Source: Blautia coccoides
GTDB lineage: Bacteria; Bacillota; Clostridia; Lachnospirales; Lachnospiraceae
Direction: 5' to 3'
DNA length: 64,000 nt
Assembly: GCF_034355335.1 (NCBI RefSeq)
Contig: NZ_CP136422.1
Location: 5,244,501-5,308,500 of the forward strand
The notes beneath the pieces are model-generated. The model was given only the letters and a program-made list of their open reading frames with translations. It did no database searches and was not told where the DNA came from. A program made the translations under genes and the position numbers. Shown here one piece after another: positions 60,611-64,000 of the stretch; position 1 is the first letter of the stretch; each line of letters starts with the position of its first letter.

Positions 60611-63229
60611 ATGGCAAAAAAACCAGAGAACAAAGCCCCGGAACCCATCAACAGCGTGGAAGCACTCAAGCAGCGAATCGCTTCCATGAAAGAAGCACAG
60701 AAAAAGTTTTCCGCCTTCACACAAGAGCAGGTTGACAGAATCTTTTTTGAGGCAGCCATGGCAGCGAATAAGCAGCGTATCCCGCTGGCAAAGCTGGCTG
60801 TTGCTGAGACCGGTATGGGCATTGTGGAGGACAAAGTCATCAAAAATCATTACGCAGCAGAGTATACCTATAACACATATAAAAGGGTTAAGACCTGCGG
60901 CGTAGTGGATCAGGACACCTCATACGGCATTAAAAAAATTGCTGAACCTGTTGGCATCGTAGGTGCGGTCATTCCCACCACGAACCCCACATCTACAGCT
61001 ATTTTCAAATGTCTGATCTGTCTGAAAACCAGAAACGCCATCATCATCAGTCCCCATCCCAGAGCCAAGAAGTGTACCATCGAAGCAGCCAAGATCGTAC
61101 TGGATGCCGCTGTAAAAGCAGGGGCACCGGAAGGCATTATCGGATGGATCGAGGAACCTACCATTGAGCTTTCCAATGAACTGATGAAATCCGTGGATGT
61201 TATCCTGGCTACAGGCGGTCCCGGAATGGTAAAAGCGGCATACTCCTCCGGGAAACCGGCCATCGGCGTAGGCCCCGGCAATGTTCCTGTTATCATGGAC
61301 AGTTCCTGCGACATCCCAACTGCCGTATATTCTGTTATCCATTCCAAGACCTTTGACAATGGTATGATATGTGCATCCGAACAGTCCGTCACTGCAATTT
61401 CAGATATCTATGATGAGGTAAAGAAGGAATTCATAAAGAGGGGATGCCATGTACTGAACAAGACAGATCTGGACAAGGTACGCAAGATCATCCTTACAGA
61501 AGCCGGAACCGTCAATCCCAAGATCGTAGGCCAGCCTGCAGCGGTCATTGCCGAGATGGCAGGCGTCACGGTACCAAAAGAGACGAAGATCCTCATCGGA
61601 GAGGTAACTTCTGTGGATGTCTCTGAACCTTTTGCACATGAAAAATTATCACCTGTCCTGGCGCTTTATAAAGCAAAGGATTTTGATACTGCCCTTGACA
61701 TGGCTGACCAGCTGATCAAAGACGGCGGCTATGGACATACTGCATCCCTGTATATCCATCCCTCCCAGACAGAGAAGATGGCGCAGCACGCAGACCGCAT
61801 GAAGGCCTGCCGTATCCTGGTCAACACCCCATCCTCCCACGGAGGTATCGGTGATCTCTATAACTTCAAGCTGGCTCCGTCCCTGACCCTGGGCTGCGGT
61901 TCCTACGGCGGCAACTCTGTATCTGAGAACGTAGGTGTCAAGCACCTGCTGAACACCAAAACCGTTGCCGAAAGGAGAGAGAACATGCTTTGGTTCAGAG
62001 TCCCGGAAAAGGTATATTTCAAGAAAGGCTGTCTGCCGGTCGCTCTCGATGAGCTGAAGAACGTATACGACAAGAAAAAGGCCTTCCTGGTAACTGATAC
62101 ATTCCTCTATCAGAACGGCCACACAAAGCCGATCACAGATAAACTGGACGAGATGGGGATACCGTACAGTTGTTTCTTTGATGTAACACCTGATCCCACC
62201 CTGCAGTGTGCACAAAAAGGCCTGGAGCAGTTAAACGCCTTCGGTCCTGATGTGATCATTGCCCTGGGCGGCGGTTCTGCTATGGACGCTGCCAAGATCA
62301 TGTGGCTCATGTATGAACATCCCGAATGCAATTTTGAGGACCTGGCTATGGATTTCATGGATATCCGCAAGAGAGTCTTTGAATTCCCGAAAATGGGCGA
62401 AAAGGCAATGATGGTATCTGTCCCCACCTCCTCAGGTACCGGTTCAGAGGTGACGCCTTTTGCTATCATCACAGACAAGACTACGGGAACCAAATGGCCT
62501 ATCGCAGACTATGAACTTCTGCCGAATATGGCCATCATAGATGTAGACTTCATGATGAGCCAGCCAAAAGGACTGACAAGCTCCTCCGGTATTGACGCAC
62601 TGACTCACGCCTTAGAAGCATACGCCTCTATAATGGCCACCGATTACACAGACGGTATTGCGCTGAAAGCAGTACAGCTTATCTTTGATTATCTGCCATC
62701 CGCTTACGAGAACGGCGCTGCTGACCCCATTGCAAGGGAAAAGATGGCCAATGCCTCCACGCTGGCCGGCATGGCTTTTGCCAATGCTTTCCTGGGCATC
62801 TGCCACTCTATGGCACATAAGCTGGGCGCCTACCACCACATCCAGCACGGTATTGCCAACTCCCTGCTGATCGAACTGGTCATGCGCTACAATGCAGACC
62901 CGTCACCGGTTAAGATGGGCACCTTTTCACAGTATCCCTATCCGCATGCAAAAGAGAGATACTGCGAGGTTGCGCGATTCATCGGCATCAAAGGCAGAAA
63001 TGACGATGAAGTGTTTGACAATTTCATCGAAGCCATCGCCAAACTGAAAGAGAGAGTTGGGATCAAACGTACCATAAAAGAATACGGCATTGACGAAAAA
63101 GCATTCCTGGCTACCCTGGACCAGATGGTTGAGGATGCCTTCAATGACCAGTGTACCGGTGCCAATCCCAGATATCCGCTGATGTCTGAGATGAAAGAAC
63201 TCTATCTGAAAGCATATTACGGGGAATAA
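60611..63229 (+). CDS. adhE: Bifunctional acetaldehyde-CoA/alcohol dehydrogenase
   Basis: An 872-residue enzyme that reduces acetyl-CoA to ethanol in two NADH-dependent steps, typically forming spirosomes. Residues 1-440 are an aldehyde dehydrogenase domain with catalytic Cys in NGMICASEQS and the NPTSTAIFK segment. Residues 450-872 are an iron-dependent alcohol dehydrogenase: GGGSAMDAAKIMW, GTGSEVTPFAIITD, and metal-binding His in FLGICHSMAHKLGAYHH. Start at 60611 (MAKKPENK) after AAGGAGGATTTCT; an earlier ATG at 60563 lacks one. Expression is likely linked to the NADH state. It is followed by a palindromic terminator. Confidence 0.97.
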   Translation: MAKKPENKAPEPINSVEALKQRIASMKEAQKKFSAFTQEQVDRIFFEAAMAANKQRIPLAKLAVAETGMGIVEDKVIKNHYAAEYTYNTYKRVKTCGVVDQDTSYGIKKIAEPVGIVGAVIPTTNPTSTAIFKCLICLKTRNAIIISPHPRAKKCTIEAAKIVLDAAVKAGAPEGIIGWIEEPTIELSNELMKSVDVILATGGPGMVKAAYSSGKPAIGVGPGNVPVIMDSSCDIPTAVYSVIHSKTFDNGMICASEQSVTAISDIYDEVKKEFIKRGCHVLNKTDLDKVRKIILTEAGTVNPKIVGQPAAVIAEMAGVTVPKETKILIGEVTSVDVSEPFAHEKLSPVLALYKAKDFDTALDMADQLIKDGGYGHTASLYIHPSQTEKMAQHADRMKACRILVNTPSSHGGIGDLYNFKLAPSLTLGCGSYGGNSVSENVGVKHLLNTKTVAERRENMLWFRVPEKVYFKKGCLPVALDELKNVYDKKKAFLVTDTFLYQNGHTKPITDKLDEMGIPYSCFFDVTPDPTLQCAQKGLEQLNAFGPDVIIALGGGSAMDAAKIMWLMYEHPECNFEDLAMDFMDIRKRVFEFPKMGEKAMMVSVPTSSGTGSEVTPFAIITDKTTGTKWPIADYELLPNMAIIDVDFMMSQPKGLTSSSGIDALTHALEAYASIMATDYTDGIALKAVQLIFDYLPSAYENGAADPIAREKMANASTLAGMAFANAFLGICHSMAHKLGAYHHIQHGIANSLLIELVMRYNADPSPVKMGTFSQYPYPHAKERYCEVARFIGIKGRNDDEVFDNFIEAIAKLKERVGIKRTIKEYGIDEKAFLATLDQMVEDAFNDQCTGANPRYPLMSEMKELYLKAYYGE

Positions 63230-63245
63230 TTCCTCTGTAATAAAT

Positions 63246-63271
63246 GGGGAGGTCCGAATTCGGACCTCCCC
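63246..63271. terminator. Bidirectional terminator after adhE
   Basis: A perfect 26-base palindrome with arms GGGGAGGTCCGAA/TTCGGACCTCCCC lies between the convergent adhE and pdxT genes, followed by TGTTT on the plus strand. Confidence 0.85.
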
Positions 63272-63303
63272 TGTTTAAACTCCCCTTCAGACCTACTGAA
63301 TAG

Positions 63304-63864
63304 CTAGCAAATCTCTTCTATAAAATATCTGTGTATTCCCGGATCACCGGTAAGCTCCGGATGAAAAGCCAGCCCTAACTGGCTGCCATAGCGTGCTGCC
63401 GTTATATTCCCTTCTGTGACGGCCAGGATTTCCACATCCTCTCTGACTTTTTCTATATAGGGCGCCCGTATAAAGGTCATAGGGAACTGGCCCACTCCTT
63501 TCACTTCCTCCACAGTCTGAAAGCTTCCCAATTGTCTGCCATAGGCGTTGCGCCTGACAGTAACCGGCATGGTTCCGAAGCATGGCTCCCCTCCATCCAC
63601 GTTCTCAGCCAGCAGGATCAGTCCGGCACAGGTTCCCATGACCGGCATACCGTCCTCAATACTTTTTCTGATGGGATTCAGAAGCCCCAGCTCCCCGAGC
63701 AGCTTTTTCATAACTGTGCTCTCACCGCCGGGAAGGATCAGAGCGTCCAGGTCTTCTCGGAAATCTTTTCTCTGCCTGATCTCTGTACAATCCGCCCCCA
63801 GGCTTTCCAGCATATCTCTGTGTTCTGCAAAGGCACCCTGAAGTGCCAGAATACCGATCCTCAT
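63304..63864 (-). CDS. pdxT: Pyridoxal 5'-phosphate synthase glutaminase subunit
   Basis: A glutamine amidotransferase of 186 residues that supplies ammonia to PdxS for pyridoxal phosphate synthesis. Class-I motifs: LILPGGEST, catalytic Cys in GTCAGLILLA and His-x-Glu in LAFHPELTGD. Two ATG codons in a row (63867 and 63864) follow AGAGG; 63864 gives better spacing, 63867 shares bases with the pdxS stop. It is the second gene of a pdxS-pdxT pair. Confidence 0.95.
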   Translation of the reverse strand: MRIGILALQGAFAEHRDMLESLGADCTEIRQRKDFREDLDALILPGGESTVMKKLLGELGLLNPIRKSIEDGMPVMGTCAGLILLAENVDGGEPCFGTMPVTVRRNAYGRQLGSFQTVEEVKGVGQFPMTFIRAPYIEKVREDVEILAVTEGNITAARYGSQLGLAFHPELTGDPGIHRYFIEEIC

Positions 63865-64000
63865 CATTTACCTCTCTCAGCCATGAGCAGCTCTATTTCC
63901 TGCTCATTGATACCCACCATAGCTTCACCCAGGTCCATGGACAGTTCTGCTATCATTTTTGCATCCCTGAAATTTGTCACAGCCTTTACGATCGCCGCTG
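63864..64000 (-). CDS. pdxS: Pyridoxal 5'-phosphate synthase lyase subunit, C-terminal end only
   Basis: The last 44 residues and the stop of PdxS are visible at the window edge. The tail [20 protein letters not shown], followed by [20 protein letters not shown] and RGK, is the normal C-terminus. The TGA stop lies in the ATGATG of the pdxT start, so the two are coupled. Most of the gene lies outside. Confidence 0.92.
   Translation of the reverse strand, partial: AAIVKAVTNFRDAKMIAELSMDLGEAMVGINEQEIELLMAERGK

Noticed and set aside
1..64000. CRISPR array, tRNA, rRNA or prophage
   Set aside because: No regularly spaced repeats, no tRNA-like cloverleaf and no phage structural genes were seen by reading; a search with tRNA and CRISPR models could still find something small.

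Overview
The window looks like chromosomal DNA from a Gram-positive anaerobe of the Lachnospiraceae (Clostridia), with a Blautia-like gut commensal as the best guess. Pointers are AGGAGG-type ribosome binding sites, many ABC sugar and peptide transporters with lipoprotein binding proteins, YesM/YesN-type two-component control, a bifunctional AdhE, long-form HPF, an archaeal-type phosphoglycerate-mutase-like protein beside homoserine dehydrogenase, and an IS110-family element. The genus is inferred from gene content only. I see no rRNA, tRNA, CRISPR array or prophage.

Region 1 (1-7101) is a carbohydrate ABC uptake locus on the minus strand. A lipoprotein binding protein is followed by a YesM-type kinase and a short YesN-type regulator. 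A LacI-type repressor and two permeases follow, and two TTGAAA-N4-TTTCAA operators lie in the permease leader. Region 2 (7254-16141) holds Xaa-Pro aminopeptidase, Tex, xylulokinase, a double-HTH regulator and three small membrane proteins (DUF4190, DUF2752 and DUF975 types).

Region 3 (16300-24777) is a tightly overlapping minus-strand module: OmpR-type regulator, kinase, lipoprotein, two ABC-2 type permeases, an ATPase, a large surface-anchored Ig-like protein and a single-pass membrane protein. Its job is unknown.

Region 4 (24931-38790) is the most interesting part. It combines UlaG-type lactonase and UlaE-type epimerase (known from L-ascorbate use) with a cytosolic beta-propeller protein, a SorC-type regulator, an SDR protein lacking the usual catalytic serine, two NTF2/SnoaL-like proteins, a complete Opp-type ABC importer and an FGGY kinase. 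The palindrome GCACA-(AA/TT)-TGTGC occurs in both promoter regions, tying the two transcription units together. No PTS transporter and no UlaD decarboxylase are present, so this may be an undescribed route for an ascorbate-like or lactone-containing conjugate.

Region 5 (38874-47169) is core metabolism and cell machinery: a proposed homoserine kinase, homoserine dehydrogenase, an ACT protein, release factor 2 with a +1 programmed frameshift at CTT-TAA-C, a small conserved-looking protein, SecA and a GntR regulator. Region 6 (47232-53573) has an IS110 element with a probable bridge RNA, inserted between the GntR gene and a GH42 beta-galactosidase. The galactosidase is followed by a sugar-binding lipoprotein without permeases and an AraC/GyrI-type regulator. 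Region 7 (53675-64000) is mostly housekeeping: HPF, a low-complexity lipoprotein, DapB, DapA, a corrinoid adenosyltransferase, a tandem SSB-like protein, TypA/BipA, AdhE, PdxT and the end of PdxS.
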